Shown piece by piece: positions 16,559-26,073 of a DNA stretch of 35,098 nt. The notes beneath the pieces are model-generated. The model saw only the letters and a program-made list of their open reading frames with translations, was not told where the DNA came from and did no database searches. The position numbers and the translations under genes are program-made. Origin of the DNA: Candidatus Thiovulum imperiosus (GTDB lineage: Bacteria > Campylobacterota > Campylobacteria > Campylobacterales > Thiovulaceae); NCBI GenBank assembly GCA_024281175.1, contig JAMJTW010000026.1, positions 1 to 35,098 on the forward strand. Reading direction: 5' to 3'. Positions within the stretch are counted from its first letter, which is position 1. Every line of letters starts with the position of its first letter.

Positions 16559-18733
16559 CTATTTTTTTACTTTAAAGACTTTTGCGATTGGAGTCATAAT
16601 AACTGGTTCGAAAAGCTCTTTTGAGTATGTCTCTAAAACAAATAGTTGGATATAAGTTGAGTTAAGAGTGTAGTTATCTACAACTAAGATTTTATTATAA
16701 TCTTGCATATAGATAATTGACATATTTGCTCCAGCTCTACTCTGAAGTCTTGTTACTTGCAACTTTCCATTTTTATCATATTTTGTAATGTAGAAAGAGT
16801 CTATCGGTTTTTCAACTTTTCCAATTTTTATAACTGCTCTTCTCTTATCAAAACTGATGCTCTGTCCAAGCTGTATTTCAGCACCAATATCTTTAAAGTT
16901 GTTACTTTGATAAAAGAATGGACGAATTGCCTGATTACCGCTTTTCAAATCAATTTGAGAAAATAGTCCAACAGTTGGAAAGATATTGAGCATTCTTAAA
17001 GGAAGATAGTAGTAGACATCTTGTGTTTTCTCAGGAAGAGCTATACTATTTGACTTAATATCAGCAAGAAACCTGTCAGAGTCTTTATATCCCAACTCTT
17101 CCATAACAGGAGAGATACTAGCCTTATTTTGTTCGTGAGCTTCAACCATAAGTCTTGCCATATTTGCAGACTCTAAAGGAGATTTCATAAGAGAATAACT
17201 AACATGATAGTTTCTACTTCCAGAGTGTTTTCCACCATCAGCAAAAGTTCTAACATCAGAGTAGTATCGAATTGGATATCCATAATCCCACCAAGCAAGA
17301 ACATAATCTTCTCTTTTTGCCATCATTTTCAATTCATCTAAAACAGCAACCTCATTTTTATTAAATACAACTGGAACTCTATACTGGTCTATGTGTAGAT
17401 AGTTTGGATAGAGTGTAGCTGATGTTAAAACTATTGCTGCACCATATTTTAGATACCTATTTTGGAAATCTTTAACAATAATTGTTATTATGTATCCTAA
17501 ACCTAGAGCGTAAATAGGTACAGCATAAACTGTAAATCTTAAACCATTTTTATAAGCTAGAAATCCTAATGCTAACATTGGTAGAGCAATAAGAAGAACT
17601 CTATATCTCCACATCATAAGAACTACACCTAAAGAAGCTACCCAGAAAGTTACTTGGTGTCCACTAATTCTATTTACAAATGTCTCCCACGGTATTGCAC
17701 TGGCTTCCCGAACAGTTTGAACAACACTATAAAACTTGAGAGATAATGTTTCTGTATCTAAAGTTGCACTGCTTTCTCTAAAGACATACCCTTTCAACTG
17801 GTTTAAGATTGCATCTAATGCACCTGAAAAGAGCAGAGCAACTCCAATTGCAACAAAAACAAAAATTAGATATTTGTCTATATTGAAGCTATTTTTATCT
17901 AAAGGAACTTCCTCTTTATCATAATCTATCTTTCCATAATGTTGTCTATTTTCAATATAGAAAATCACACCAAAGTATGCAAATATGAAAAGTAGTTTTA
18001 AGTAAGCATCAATAGGTAGTAGAGCTAAAAAGAGTAGAGTTAGTAATTTATAATTGAAGCTATCTCGTAGTTCAAAAATTAGAGTGTAAATTAGTAACAT
18101 TCCTGTCATAGCTAAAGAGAGAGAAAGACCTTGTGGATACCATAAAAGATAGATAATCAAAAAAACTGGAGCTATAAGAAGAACTCTATTCTCTTTATAC
18201 ATCAGTGCTGAGATAATACCCCACAATACAGCTGTCGGCAAAACAACAGAGAGCATATCTGTATCATAATATCCGACCATTGTTCTGTTGTAATAACTCC
18301 ATGTGACAGCACCAACAACTCCTGCAATTAGACCCATCATAGGCTGTCTAAGAGATTGTCCAATAAGAATTAGGGGAACAACTAAAAGAGAACCTAAAAA
18401 AGCTGGCATCCATAAAATTATAGTTTCAAAACTGAATGGAAGGAGTTTTGCAATAAGTGCTGTAAGTTGTGAAGCTGGGTGATTGACTGGAGAACTTTCA
18501 AGAGAAGAGTACTCTGTCACACCATTTAAAATATCTCTAGCACCTTCAGCATAGTAGTAGCCATCATTCGTATTTATCATTAACTCACCAAGCCATTTAA
18601 AACTCTCTGTATTTTGAAAATGGTCTACCCAGATATATCGCAAACCAACAGAAAATATAAAAGCAAAGAGAATAGCTAATGAGATACGAGTAATACTCCA
18701 CTCACCATCTTCTGGCTTTAACAATCTTTTCAT
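16559..18733 (-). CDS. pglB: Oligosaccharyltransferase PglB (STT3 family)
   Basis: A 724-residue polytopic membrane enzyme that transfers a lipid-linked oligosaccharide to asparagine in periplasmic proteins. An N-terminal region of about 13 membrane helices contains the external-loop acidic residue in NTNDGYYYAEGARDIL (about 50-64). The C-terminal periplasmic domain has the catalytic WWDYG motif at about 479-483, followed by YPIRYYSDVRTFADGGKHSGSR, closely matching Campylobacter PglB. It sits alone between priA and htpG, without the pgl glycan-assembly genes that flank it in Campylobacter jejuni, so glycan synthesis must be encoded elsewhere. Its own terminators and a 135-base upstream gap suggest a monocistronic unit. 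Confidence 0.95.
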   Translation of the reverse strand: MKRLLKPEDGEWSITRISLAILFAFIFSVGLRYIWVDHFQNTESFKWLGELMINTNDGYYYAEGARDILNGVTEYSSLESSPVNHPASQLTALIAKLLPFSFETIILWMPAFLGSLLVVPLILIGQSLRQPMMGLIAGVVGAVTWSYYNRTMVGYYDTDMLSVVLPTAVLWGIISALMYKENRVLLIAPVFLIIYLLWYPQGLSLSLAMTGMLLIYTLIFELRDSFNYKLLTLLFLALLPIDAYLKLLFIFAYFGVIFYIENRQHYGKIDYDKEEVPLDKNSFNIDKYLIFVFVAIGVALLFSGALDAILNQLKGYVFRESSATLDTETLSLKFYSVVQTVREASAIPWETFVNRISGHQVTFWVASLGVVLMMWRYRVLLIALPMLALGFLAYKNGLRFTVYAVPIYALGLGYIITIIVKDFQNRYLKYGAAIVLTSATLYPNYLHIDQYRVPVVFNKNEVAVLDELKMMAKREDYVLAWWDYGYPIRYYSDVRTFADGGKHSGSRNYHVSYSLMKSPLESANMARLMVEAHEQNKASISPVMEELGYKDSDRFLADIKSNSIALPEKTQDVYYYLPLRMLNIFPTVGLFSQIDLKSGNQAIRPFFYQSNNFKDIGAEIQLGQSISFDKRRAVIKIGKVEKPIDSFYITKYDKNGKLQVTRLQSRAGANMSIIYMQDYNKILVVDNYTLNSTYIQLFVLETYSKELFEPVIMTPIAKVFKVKK

Positions 18734-18868
18734 TAAGAAGAAACCTTGTTTTGGAAATTTGAAGATTATTTTATCTAATTTTATATTTTTACTTATGATA
18801 CAAATAGATGTTCTGTAAAGAGTAACAAAAAAGAGTAAAAATCGTCATTTTGAACCCTTAAGAACTTT

Positions 18869-20698
18869 TCACCATCGAGGAAAAACAGAGAGATATTTTT
18901 TAACTCTATTTGGAAAATATGGAAATATCTCTTTTAAAAATTCTCCAATTTTTTCTCCTCGAAGAACAGTTTCAAATCTCCAGATTTTATTTTCCCGTTC
19001 AACTCCAGATTTTCCAGAGTAGAGTATTTCAAAATCTGAAAAGAAGTGAAAAAAGAGTTCTAAATGGTTTAAGATATCTTCTCCACTCTCTTTTTTTGAG
19101 TGTGAAATTTCCAATTTGAATATCTCTTTAAAAGGTGGATATTTCCCTTTTCGAATTTTCAATTCATATTGTAGAAACTTTTCAAAATCTCCAATAAAAC
19201 TTTTATAAAGCTCTTCATACTTTGTCTGAATTAGAACTTCAGAGTCTCTATTTCTTCCGCTTCTTCCACCAATTTGAGTGACAAGAGCAATACTTTTTTC
19301 CAGAGATTTAAAATCTGAACTATTGAGAAGATAGTCTATACCTAAGATGATTGAGAGAGTTACAGCTGGATAGTCATGACCTTTTGAAATCATCTGAGTT
19401 CCAACAAGAATATCTATCTCTTTTTTCCGAAATTTCTCTAAGATATTTTCAACACCCTCTTTTCTAACTCTATCACTATCAAAATTGAGAATTGAACTCT
19501 TTTTAAATTTTGATTTCAAGATTTTTACAACTTCGGCTGTACCAACTCGACCAACTTCTAACTCTATATTTCCACAACTTTTACAACTCTCTGGAAAGCT
19601 CTTTTCAAAATCACATCTATTACATCTCAAAACCTCATCATCTTTATATAGAGAGAGTTTAACTGAGCAGTTTGGACACTCAAATTTGTAACCACAACTG
19701 TTGCAAGAGACATATTTAAAATTTCCACGAGTTGGAACAAAAATTATAGTCTGCTCCCTCTTTTCCAATCTACTACTTATCTTTTGAAGAACTCTTTCTG
19801 ATATATCCATATCTCCATTTTCAAAGATATAACTCTTTTCACCTTTGAAGAAATTGCCAAGAAGTCGAACTTTATGAAACTTATAATAGCTGTTCAAACT
19901 TGGCGTAGCACTACCTAAAACAATTGGTATCTTTTTCAAATTTGCCAAATAGATTGCGATATCTCTAGCGTTAAAATGGATAGATGAGTTTAAAATATAA
20001 CTTTCACTATGCTCCTCATCAACTATGATAAGTTTCAAATTTGCAAAAGGGACAAAAATTGAGGATAGAGTTCCAATAACTATTCGAACTTTTCGAGAGT
20101 AGATATTTTGTAGAGTCTCATCTTTACGAACTTTAGAATGCCAAGGAGCTACAATATCTCCAAACTGTTCTCTAACTCTTCGAACTGTTTGAGGTACTAA
20201 GTTTATCTCTGGAACTAGAAATAGGATATCTCCACCATTTCTTAAAACATCTGCAATTAGTTTCTTGTAGATATGAGTCTTTCCACTTCCTGTATCTCCA
20301 AAGAGTAGAGATACCTTTTCTCCTATCTCTCTAAATGCTTTCTCTTGCTCTTGTGAAAGAGCTATTTCTGGAATTTTGAGTTGATGAGGTTCTGGATATT
20401 CCAAAAGATGTTTTGGAAAAAAGCTGAATGTTTGAGATAGAGAGTTAAAATAGAAGTTTTTTATAAAAAGTGCTGTTTTAAAATACTCTTTTGGTAGATG
20501 AAAGTTTAAAACTGAAACTATCTCTTTTAATTTCTCTTCTGGAAATTGTAACTCTTTCACTTCTCGAAAAAGAATCCCAAGTGAAATTTTATTTTGAACT
20601 GGAACTCTTACATATTGAAAAGAGGAGAAACTACTCTCAGATTTGTATGTGAGAATAACATCTCTCTCTAAAAGAAAAACTTCGTAAAATCTACTCAA
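18869..20698 (-). CDS. priA: Primosomal helicase PriA (replication restart)
   Basis: A 609-residue superfamily-2 DNA helicase that reloads the replisome at stalled forks. The Walker A motif GDTGSGKTHIYKKL is near 135-148 and the DEEH box (VDEEHSESY) near 225. The two zinc-binding cysteine clusters fall between about 335 and 385 (CNSCGYKFECPNC, CNRCDFEKSFPESCKSCG). Helicase motifs GTQMISKGHDYP and QIGGRSGR follow. It is shorter than the E. coli enzyme (732 aa) because the N-terminal 3'-DNA-binding domain is reduced, as is usual in Campylobacterota. The start is a TTG overlapping the end of the preceding small gene by 8 bases; no better start is visible downstream before conserved sequence. Last gene of the moaC-gltX-priA run. 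Confidence 0.95.
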   Translation of the reverse strand: MSRFYEVFLLERDVILTYKSESSFSSFQYVRVPVQNKISLGILFREVKELQFPEEKLKEIVSVLNFHLPKEYFKTALFIKNFYFNSLSQTFSFFPKHLLEYPEPHQLKIPEIALSQEQEKAFREIGEKVSLLFGDTGSGKTHIYKKLIADVLRNGGDILFLVPEINLVPQTVRRVREQFGDIVAPWHSKVRKDETLQNIYSRKVRIVIGTLSSIFVPFANLKLIIVDEEHSESYILNSSIHFNARDIAIYLANLKKIPIVLGSATPSLNSYYKFHKVRLLGNFFKGEKSYIFENGDMDISERVLQKISSRLEKREQTIIFVPTRGNFKYVSCNSCGYKFECPNCSVKLSLYKDDEVLRCNRCDFEKSFPESCKSCGNIELEVGRVGTAEVVKILKSKFKKSSILNFDSDRVRKEGVENILEKFRKKEIDILVGTQMISKGHDYPAVTLSIILGIDYLLNSSDFKSLEKSIALVTQIGGRSGRNRDSEVLIQTKYEELYKSFIGDFEKFLQYELKIRKGKYPPFKEIFKLEISHSKKESGEDILNHLELFFHFFSDFEILYSGKSGVERENKIWRFETVLRGEKIGEFLKEIFPYFPNRVKKYLSVFPRW

Positions 20699-20990
20699 CT
20701 TTTTCCAGATATATAACTAAATTTGAATATGAGTTTTTAAATTTTCCACCCAAACTCAAGTTTGAAATTTCTCCTGAAATCAAAATAGAATCTCCAAAAG
20801 ATTCTTCTATTTTTGAAATATGCTCTCTTTTTGGAATTACTATCCACTCTGAATAACTCTCTTCAGGTTGAAAATAGTACTGCATTTCAAAAGAGATAAT
20901 AGGGTGTTGCATAAAAGGAGTTATAAACTTTCCTCTAAACTCTGTTGCAAAAAGAGAGTTGGCAAATAGGAGTAGAAATAGAATTCTCAT
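20691..20990 (-). CDS. Small exported protein of unknown function
   Basis: A 99-residue protein with a clear signal peptide ([15 protein letters not shown], cleavage likely after AFA-type residues), followed by a small beta-rich periplasmic domain. Recognisable stretches are GKFITPFMQHPIISFEMQYYF and ILISGEISNLSLGGKFKNSYSN. It has no cysteine lipobox and no recognised family. Its start overlaps gltX by 4 bases (ATGA) and its end overlaps priA by 8 bases, so it is translated as part of the moaC-gltX-priA operon. The signal peptide and tight coupling argue that it is real. Confidence 0.75.
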   Translation of the reverse strand: MRILFLLLFANSLFATEFRGKFITPFMQHPIISFEMQYYFQPEESYSEWIVIPKREHISKIEESFGDSILISGEISNLSLGGKFKNSYSNLVIYLEKVE

Positions 20991-22315
20991 CTTTTTAGCA
21001 AGGCTTCAACTCTCTCTATAACCTCATCTACACCTAAAATTTTCATGACATCAATTACAGATGGACTTTGAGCAGTTCCAACAAGAGCAATTCGAATTGG
21101 TTGAGCAAGTTTTGCCATTCCAACACCATTTGAATCTAACACTTTTTGAAAACTACTTTCTAAATTTTCACCACTCTGAATCTCTTCTAAAAACTCTGTT
21201 AAAAGTTTCTGATTTGTCTCTTTAAAATGTTTCTTTAAACTTTTAGAGTCATACTCTACTGGCTTTTCAGAAATCTTATTTACTTCTCTCTCTAAATCGA
21301 GTAGTGTATTACATCTATCTCGCACAAGAGCCACAATTTCCAAATTTCCAAATTGTGAAAACTCTTCTAAAGGTTTTAATTTGAGATGTTCACTATTTAC
21401 CCAATCTAATTTCTCTTTTGAGTAGATAGAGGCACTTTTAGAGATAGTGCTTGGGTCAAAAAGTTCTAACATCTCTGCCATACTAAAAATCTCTTTATCT
21501 CCATGAGACCAGCCCAATCTAAGCAAGAAATTTAGTAACGCTTCTGGAAAATATCCAAGTCTTTTATACTCCATAACATCAGTTGCACCATCTCTTTTTG
21601 AGAGTTTTCGCCCCTGCTCATTGTGTATCATTGGAACATGATAGAAATTTGGAATTGGGAAATTTAGAGCCTCATATATAACTATCTGTTTTGGAGTATT
21701 TGAAAGATGGTCATCTCCACGAATTACCTCATTTACTCCCATAAGATGGTCATCAACAGCTACAACAAAATTGTAAGTTGGAGTTCCATCAGCTCTCGCA
21801 ATGATAAAGTCATCTAAAGTATCTTCGACTCGAAATTCAATATCACCTTTAATTTTGTCATAAACAAAAATACTACCCTCTGTTGGAGCTTTTATTCGAA
21901 TTACAGGAGTAATTCCCTCTGGAGGAGTACCATTAAAGTCTCTGTATCTTCCATCATATCTTGGTCTTTCACCTCGATTTTTCTGCTCTTCTCGAAGCTC
22001 TTCTAACTCTGCTGGAGTCATATAACATCTATACGCCTTACCACTTTCAAGAAGTTCATCTATATATTTTCTATATATGTCATCTCTTTCAGATTGTCGA
22101 ACAACCTCATCATCACTCTGAAGACCTACCCACTCAAAAGCGTCTAAAATAGCTTTTACAGCCTCTTCATTGTGACGACTTCTATCTGTATCTTCAACTC
22201 TTAAAAGAAATTTTCCACCACTTTTTCGAGCATGAAGATAGTTTAGTAGTGCTGTTCTTAAACCTCCAATGTGAAGATATCCTGTTGGACTTGGTGCAAA
22301 TCGTGTAACTACCAT
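20987..22315 (-). CDS. gltX: Glutamyl-tRNA synthetase
   Basis: A 442-residue class I aminoacyl-tRNA synthetase that charges tRNA-Glu (and in organisms with GatCAB, tRNA-Gln). The HIGH motif is [14 protein letters not shown] near residues 5-18 and the KMSKS-type motif is KLSKRDGA near 240. The intervening [15 protein letters not shown] and [17 protein letters not shown] motifs are typical. Campylobacterota often carry two GltX paralogues that divide the discriminating and tRNA-Gln roles; this copy cannot be assigned to one role by eye. It overlaps moaC by 7 bases and the small exported-protein gene by 4. Confidence 0.96.
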   Translation of the reverse strand: MVVTRFAPSPTGYLHIGGLRTALLNYLHARKSGGKFLLRVEDTDRSRHNEEAVKAILDAFEWVGLQSDDEVVRQSERDDIYRKYIDELLESGKAYRCYMTPAELEELREEQKNRGERPRYDGRYRDFNGTPPEGITPVIRIKAPTEGSIFVYDKIKGDIEFRVEDTLDDFIIARADGTPTYNFVVAVDDHLMGVNEVIRGDDHLSNTPKQIVIYEALNFPIPNFYHVPMIHNEQGRKLSKRDGATDVMEYKRLGYFPEALLNFLLRLGWSHGDKEIFSMAEMLELFDPSTISKSASIYSKEKLDWVNSEHLKLKPLEEFSQFGNLEIVALVRDRCNTLLDLEREVNKISEKPVEYDSKSLKKHFKETNQKLLTEFLEEIQSGENLESSFQKVLDSNGVGMAKLAQPIRIALVGTAQSPSVIDVMKILGVDEVIERVEALLKR

Positions 22316-22788
22316 GTTTTTCCTATTCTTGAGAAATCCCCACTCTTACCACCTCTCTTCTCTTCTAGTTGAATATTTGAGATAGTCATACTTTTATCTA
22401 TCGCTTTAACCATGTCATAAATTGTTAGAAGAGCAATTGAAGTTCCAGTAAGTGCTTCCATCTCTACTCCAGTTTTTCCTGTAATTTTAACAGTTACAAA
22501 AACTTTAAAGCCTGTTCCAAACTCTTCAATATCACAATCAACTCCTGTTATATTTAAAGGGTGACACATCGGGATGAGGTTTGAAGTCTGTTTTGCTCCC
22601 ATAATTGCTGAAATAACAGCAGTTTGCAATACAGGACCTTTCTTATTTTCCTCTTTTATAACATTTTGAAAAGCCTCTTCAGACATAGAGATAACTCCAC
22701 TTGCCGTAGCCACCCTATTTGTAACCTCTTTTGGAGAAACATCAACCATCTTTGGTCTATCTTTCTCGTTTAAATGAGTTAATTTCAC
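22309..22788 (-). CDS. moaC: Cyclic pyranopterin monophosphate synthase MoaC
   Basis: A 159-residue molybdenum-cofactor enzyme that converts the MoaA product to cyclic pyranopterin monophosphate. Signature segments are [18 protein letters not shown], the active-site [18 protein letters not shown], and [22 protein letters not shown] with its conserved lysine-containing end KAIDKSM. The start is a GTG with a good GAGG site 8-12 bases upstream. It is the first gene of a leftward operon with gltX, a small exported protein and priA; the functions are unrelated, so this looks like a housekeeping cluster. Other moa genes are not in the window. Confidence 0.95.
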   Translation of the reverse strand: MKLTHLNEKDRPKMVDVSPKEVTNRVATASGVISMSEEAFQNVIKEENKKGPVLQTAVISAIMGAKQTSNLIPMCHPLNITGVDCDIEEFGTGFKVFVTVKITGKTGVEMEALTGTSIALLTIYDMVKAIDKSMTISNIQLEEKRGGKSGDFSRIGKTW

Positions 22789-22927
22789 TTACTATCCTCT
22801 TTTTTGGGGAGTTTTTGAAAAACCTAAATTTGCTACTACTAGAAATAGGAGAAGATATCTCCATTAGCTTAAGTTTTAAAAACTGTTTTTGGGTTCTTAT
22901 AACATAAATCAAATTATAAAACCTGTA

Positions 22928-22937
22928 ATTATATAAT
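22928..22937. promoter_or_regulatory. Divergent -10 boxes between moaC and oorD
   Basis: The 257-base gap contains a symmetric ATTATATAAT, giving TATAAT on the plus strand (22932-22937) toward oorDABC and on the minus strand (22933-22928) toward moaC. Leaders would be about 100 and 135 bases. -35 boxes are not evident. No gene is seen in the gap. Confidence 0.35.
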
Positions 22938-23045
22938 TTATTAGTTACTAATTAAGAACGGTTTTAAGTGAAGTTCGATATTCTAATGGAAATTATAGGT
23001 TTCAAAAAAGAGAAGAGACCTTAAAATATTGTAGGAGAAATAGAG

Positions 23046-23363
23046 ATGGGATTAATGAAATCACCAGAAAACACTCCTGTATGGGTAGATGAGAGCAGAT
23101 GTAAGGCGTGTGACATCTGTGTTTCTGAATGTCCAACAGGTGTTTTAAGTATGCATTATGATGTTGGTTCTACACTAGGTGCAATGGTAAAAGTTGACCA
23201 TCCAGAGGCTTGTACAGGTTGTAATGCCTGTGAGCTTATGTGTCCAGACTTTGCTATCTTTGTAGCTGATAAAAGTGAATTTAAATTTGCGAAAATTACA
23301 GATGAAGCAAAAGAGAGACAAGCGAAAATCGTCGCTAACAACTATATGTTCTTAGGAGAGTAA
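23046..23363 (+). CDS. oorD: 2-oxoglutarate:ferredoxin oxidoreductase delta subunit (ferredoxin-like)
   Basis: A 105-residue polyferredoxin subunit carrying two [4Fe-4S] clusters that pass electrons between the OorB active site and the external acceptor. The cluster motifs are CKACDICVSECP (about 18-29) and CTGCNACELMCP (about 57-68). It is first in oorDABC, the gene order known from Helicobacter and Campylobacter. A strong ribosome site (TAGGAG) lies about 9 bases before the ATG, and the stop codon is followed directly by the oorA ATG. In autotrophic Campylobacterota the enzyme carboxylates succinyl-CoA in the reductive TCA cycle; in heterotrophs it oxidises 2-oxoglutarate. Confidence 0.93.
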   Translation: MGLMKSPENTPVWVDESRCKACDICVSECPTGVLSMHYDVGSTLGAMVKVDHPEACTGCNACELMCPDFAIFVADKSEFKFAKITDEAKERQAKIVANNYMFLGE

Positions 23364-24515
23364 ATGGAAACTAGAGAAATAATTTCAACTGGTAACGACT
23401 TAGCTGCAATTGCTGCGGTAGATGCGGGATGTAAATTCTTTGGTGGATATCCTATTACACCAAGTAGTGAGGTAATGCACACAATTTCAGATTTACTACC
23501 AAAAGCTGGTGGAGTTGCTATCCAAATGGAAGATGAAATTGCTGGTATTGCGGCTGCTGCTGGTGCTGGTATGGCAGGAGTTAGAACAATGACTGCTACT
23601 TCTGGTCCAGGTGTATCTTTAAAAGCTGAAAACTTAGGTCTTGCTCAAATGGCTGAAGTTCCACTTGTTCTTGTAAATGTTATGAGAGGTGGTCCATCAA
23701 CTGGTCTTCCTACAAGAGTTTCTCAAGGTGATGTTCGACAAGCTAGAAACCCATCTCATGGTGACTATCGTTCTATTACTTTGTGTGCAGGAAACCTTTC
23801 TGAGTGTTATACAGAAGTTGTAAGAGCATTCAATTTAGCTGACAGATTTATGCAACCAGTTATTGTTCTTACAGATGAGACAATTGGACACATGCACGGA
23901 AAAGCTGTTATCCCAACAGTTGAAGAAGTTCAAAAAGGTATTGTTCCTAGAAAAACTTTTGATGGTCCTGCTGAAGAGTATCGACCTTACGGTGTTGGTC
24001 CAGATGAACCAGCGGTATTAAATCCAATGTTTACAGGATATAGATACCACTTTACAGGTCTTCATCACGATGCAAAAGGTTTCCCAACTGAAGAAATCGA
24101 AACATGCCGAAAACTTATCCAAAGACTTGAAGATAAGGTTATGAACCATACAGACGAGTTAGAGCTAAATGAAGAGTTTATGCTTGACGACTTCAATGGT
24201 GAAGAGGGCGAAGTTCTTATCATCGCTTATGGTTCTGTTTCACTCTCTGCAAAAGAGACAATTCGACACCTAAGAAAAGATGGAATTAAAGCTGGTCTAT
24301 TCAGACCTATCACTCTTTGGCCATCTCCAGCAGAAGCTATTAAGAAATATACTGATATGGTTAAAAATGTTCTTGTTGTTGAATTAAACATCAGACAATA
24401 TACTGAGGAAGTTGAAAGAGTTTCTGGAAGACTTGATATCCAAGGTCTCTACAAAGTTAATGGTAGAGCTATCTCTCCACATGAAATTGTAGAGAAAGTT
24501 AAGGAGGTATTCTAA
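23364..24515 (+). CDS. oorA: 2-oxoglutarate:ferredoxin oxidoreductase alpha subunit
   Basis: A 383-residue alpha chain with the POR_N pyrimidine-binding domain. Characteristic stretches are GGYPITPSSEVMH (about 28-40), the EDEIAGIAAAAGAGMAGVRTMTATSGPGVSLK region (about 57-88), and the transketolase-like C-terminal part (VLIIAYGSVSLSAKETIRHLRKDG, then FRPITLWP). It pairs with OorB to form the thiamine-diphosphate active site. It is contiguous with oorD and has one base before the oorB ATG. The ITPSSEVMH form fits 2-oxoglutarate rather than pyruvate oxidoreductases in this group, and the whole oorDABC order supports the call. Confidence 0.94.
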   Translation: METREIISTGNDLAAIAAVDAGCKFFGGYPITPSSEVMHTISDLLPKAGGVAIQMEDEIAGIAAAAGAGMAGVRTMTATSGPGVSLKAENLGLAQMAEVPLVLVNVMRGGPSTGLPTRVSQGDVRQARNPSHGDYRSITLCAGNLSECYTEVVRAFNLADRFMQPVIVLTDETIGHMHGKAVIPTVEEVQKGIVPRKTFDGPAEEYRPYGVGPDEPAVLNPMFTGYRYHFTGLHHDAKGFPTEEIETCRKLIQRLEDKVMNHTDELELNEEFMLDDFNGEEGEVLIIAYGSVSLSAKETIRHLRKDGIKAGLFRPITLWPSPAEAIKKYTDMVKNVLVVELNIRQYTEEVERVSGRLDIQGLYKVNGRAISPHEIVEKVKEVF

Positions 24516-24516
24516 T

Positions 24517-25374
24517 ATGGCATTTAATTACGACCAGTATTTAAGACTTGAAAAGATGCCAACACTATGGTGTTGGGGATGTGGTGACGGTGTTATCTTA
24601 AAAGCTGTTGTCCGAGCTATTGAAACTGTTGGTTGGAAACAAGATGATGTTGCTGTTGTTTCTGGTATTGGGTGTTCTGGAAGATTTTCTTCTTATGTAG
24701 ATTTCAATACTGTTCACACAACTCACGGTAGAACTGTTGCGTTTGCTACGGGAATAAAACTTGCAAACCCTGATAAACATGTTATCTGTGTTGCTGGTGA
24801 TGGTGATGCTCTTGCAATTGGTGGTAACCACACAATTCACGCAGCAAGAAGAAACATCGACATCAACTTCATAATGATAAATAACTTTATCTACGGTCTT
24901 ACAAACTCTCAAACTTCTCCAACAACACCTCAAGGAATGTGGACTGTATCTCAAAAAGCTGGAAACATTGACCCAACTTTTGATGGTGCAGAACTTGCTA
25001 TCGCTTCTGGTGCATCTTTTGTTGCTAGAGAAACAATTCTCTCTCCTAAAAAACTTGAGAAGATTTTAGTAAAAGGTTTTGAACATAGAGGTTTCTCTTT
25101 CTTCGATATCCTTTCTAACTGCCATATCAACTTAGGTAGAAAGAACAAAATGGCTTCTGCTATGGAAAATCTTGAATGGATTGACAAAATTACAGTAGCT
25201 AAAAACAAATATGAGAAGATGACAGAAGAAGAGCAACTTAACTTGTTCCCTACTGGTGTCTTAAAACATGATGAGAAAGCTAGAGAATATTGTGATATGT
25301 ATGAAGATATTAAAGCTGTTCATCAAGGTAAAAGAGCAAAAATCACTCAAGATGATTTCGAGAAGAAAATTTAA
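24517..25374 (+). CDS. oorB: 2-oxoglutarate:ferredoxin oxidoreductase beta subunit (TPP-binding)
   Basis: A 285-residue beta chain that binds thiamine diphosphate and Mg2+. The TPP motif runs from GDGDALAIGGNHTIHAARRNIDINFIMINN (GDG near residue 95, NN near 124), preceded by CWGCGDG (about 19-25) and VSGIGCSGRFSSYVDFNTVHTTHGR. A conserved SNCHINLGRKNK stretch follows near 200. It lies one base after oorA and 11 bases before oorC with a strong GGAG site. The cysteines near the N-terminus may help hold a cluster close to the active site, as in related enzymes. Confidence 0.95.
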   Translation: MAFNYDQYLRLEKMPTLWCWGCGDGVILKAVVRAIETVGWKQDDVAVVSGIGCSGRFSSYVDFNTVHTTHGRTVAFATGIKLANPDKHVICVAGDGDALAIGGNHTIHAARRNIDINFIMINNFIYGLTNSQTSPTTPQGMWTVSQKAGNIDPTFDGAELAIASGASFVARETILSPKKLEKILVKGFEHRGFSFFDILSNCHINLGRKNKMASAMENLEWIDKITVAKNKYEKMTEEEQLNLFPTGVLKHDEKAREYCDMYEDIKAVHQGKRAKITQDDFEKKI

Positions 25375-25385
25375 GGAGATACACA

Positions 25386-25943
25386 ATGGCTAGAACTTTA
25401 ATGAGATTTACAGGTGTTGGTGGACAAGGTGTTCTTCTTGCTGGTGAAATTTTTGCTGCTGCTAAAATCAAACTTGGCGGACACGGTCTAAAAACTGCTA
25501 CTTACACTTCTCAAGTTAGAGGTGGTCCAACAGTTGTTGATATTACACTTGATGACGAAGAGATTTTCTACCCTTATGCAAATGATGGTGAAATCGACTT
25601 CATGCTCTCTGTTGCTCAAGTATCTTACAACCTTTTCAAAGATGGTGTATCAAAAGGTGGAACTATTATTATAGATCCCAACCTTGTAAAACCAACTGAA
25701 GAAGATAGAGCTACTTGGAACATCGTTGAAATTCCTATCATTACAATTGCAAAAGAGGAAGTAGGTTTAGTTCTTACTCAATCTGTTATCGCTCTTACAA
25801 TTGCTAATACTTATATGAGTGCTGTTGAGCCTGAAACTCTAAAAGAGACAATGCTTTCAAAAGTACCTCCAAAAGTTCATGAAGCTAACTTAAAGGCTTG
25901 GGAACTAGGTATTAAATACGCAAAAGAGGCTATGGCTAAATAG
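25386..25943 (+). CDS. oorC: 2-oxoglutarate:ferredoxin oxidoreductase gamma subunit
   Basis: A 185-residue gamma chain (POR domain). The start RFTGVGGQGVLLAGEIFAAA (about 7-26) is the family hallmark, followed by YTSQVRGGPTVVDITL (about 41-56) and the acidic helix near ANDGEIDFMLSVAQ. It completes the four-subunit enzyme. A GGAG site lies 7-10 bases before the ATG, and a CCCC/GGGG hairpin with flanking T-runs follows the stop, closing the operon. Confidence 0.94.
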   Translation: MARTLMRFTGVGGQGVLLAGEIFAAAKIKLGGHGLKTATYTSQVRGGPTVVDITLDDEEIFYPYANDGEIDFMLSVAQVSYNLFKDGVSKGGTIIIDPNLVKPTEEDRATWNIVEIPIITIAKEEVGLVLTQSVIALTIANTYMSAVEPETLKETMLSKVPPKVHEANLKAWELGIKYAKEAMAK

Positions 25944-25948
25944 CTTTT

Positions 25949-25966
25949 TTCCCCATTTTTGGGGAA
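25949..25966 (+). terminator. oorDABC terminator
   Basis: TTCCCC-ATTTTT-GGGGAA starting six bases after the oorC stop, followed by TTCTTTC. It is similar in stem sequence to the hairpin after oadB. Confidence 0.7.
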
Positions 25967-26007
25967 TTCTTTCTACACAAATTTAAGACTTAAAAAGAAA
26001 TAACCCT

Positions 26008-26037
26008 AAATTAGATACCTCATCGGCACTCCTTTTT
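26008..26037 (-). repeat. Left arm of a 30-bp inverted repeat flanking guaA
   Basis: On the minus strand this reads AAAAAGGAGTGCC then GATGAGGTATCTAATTT, identical over 30 bases to 27663-27692 on the plus strand. It carries a ribosome site and the start MRYLI followed here by a stop, so it appears to be a lipoprotein-gene 5' end fragment. Confidence 0.85.
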
Positions 26038-26073
26038 CTTCTATTTGATAAAATGTCATAAAAAGAGAAAACT

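Noticed and set aside
18843-18859. CGTCATTTTGAACCCTT after priA as another palindromic repeat copy
   Set aside because: It resembles one outer arm of the repeat but lacks the partner arm and the inner arms; too short to call.
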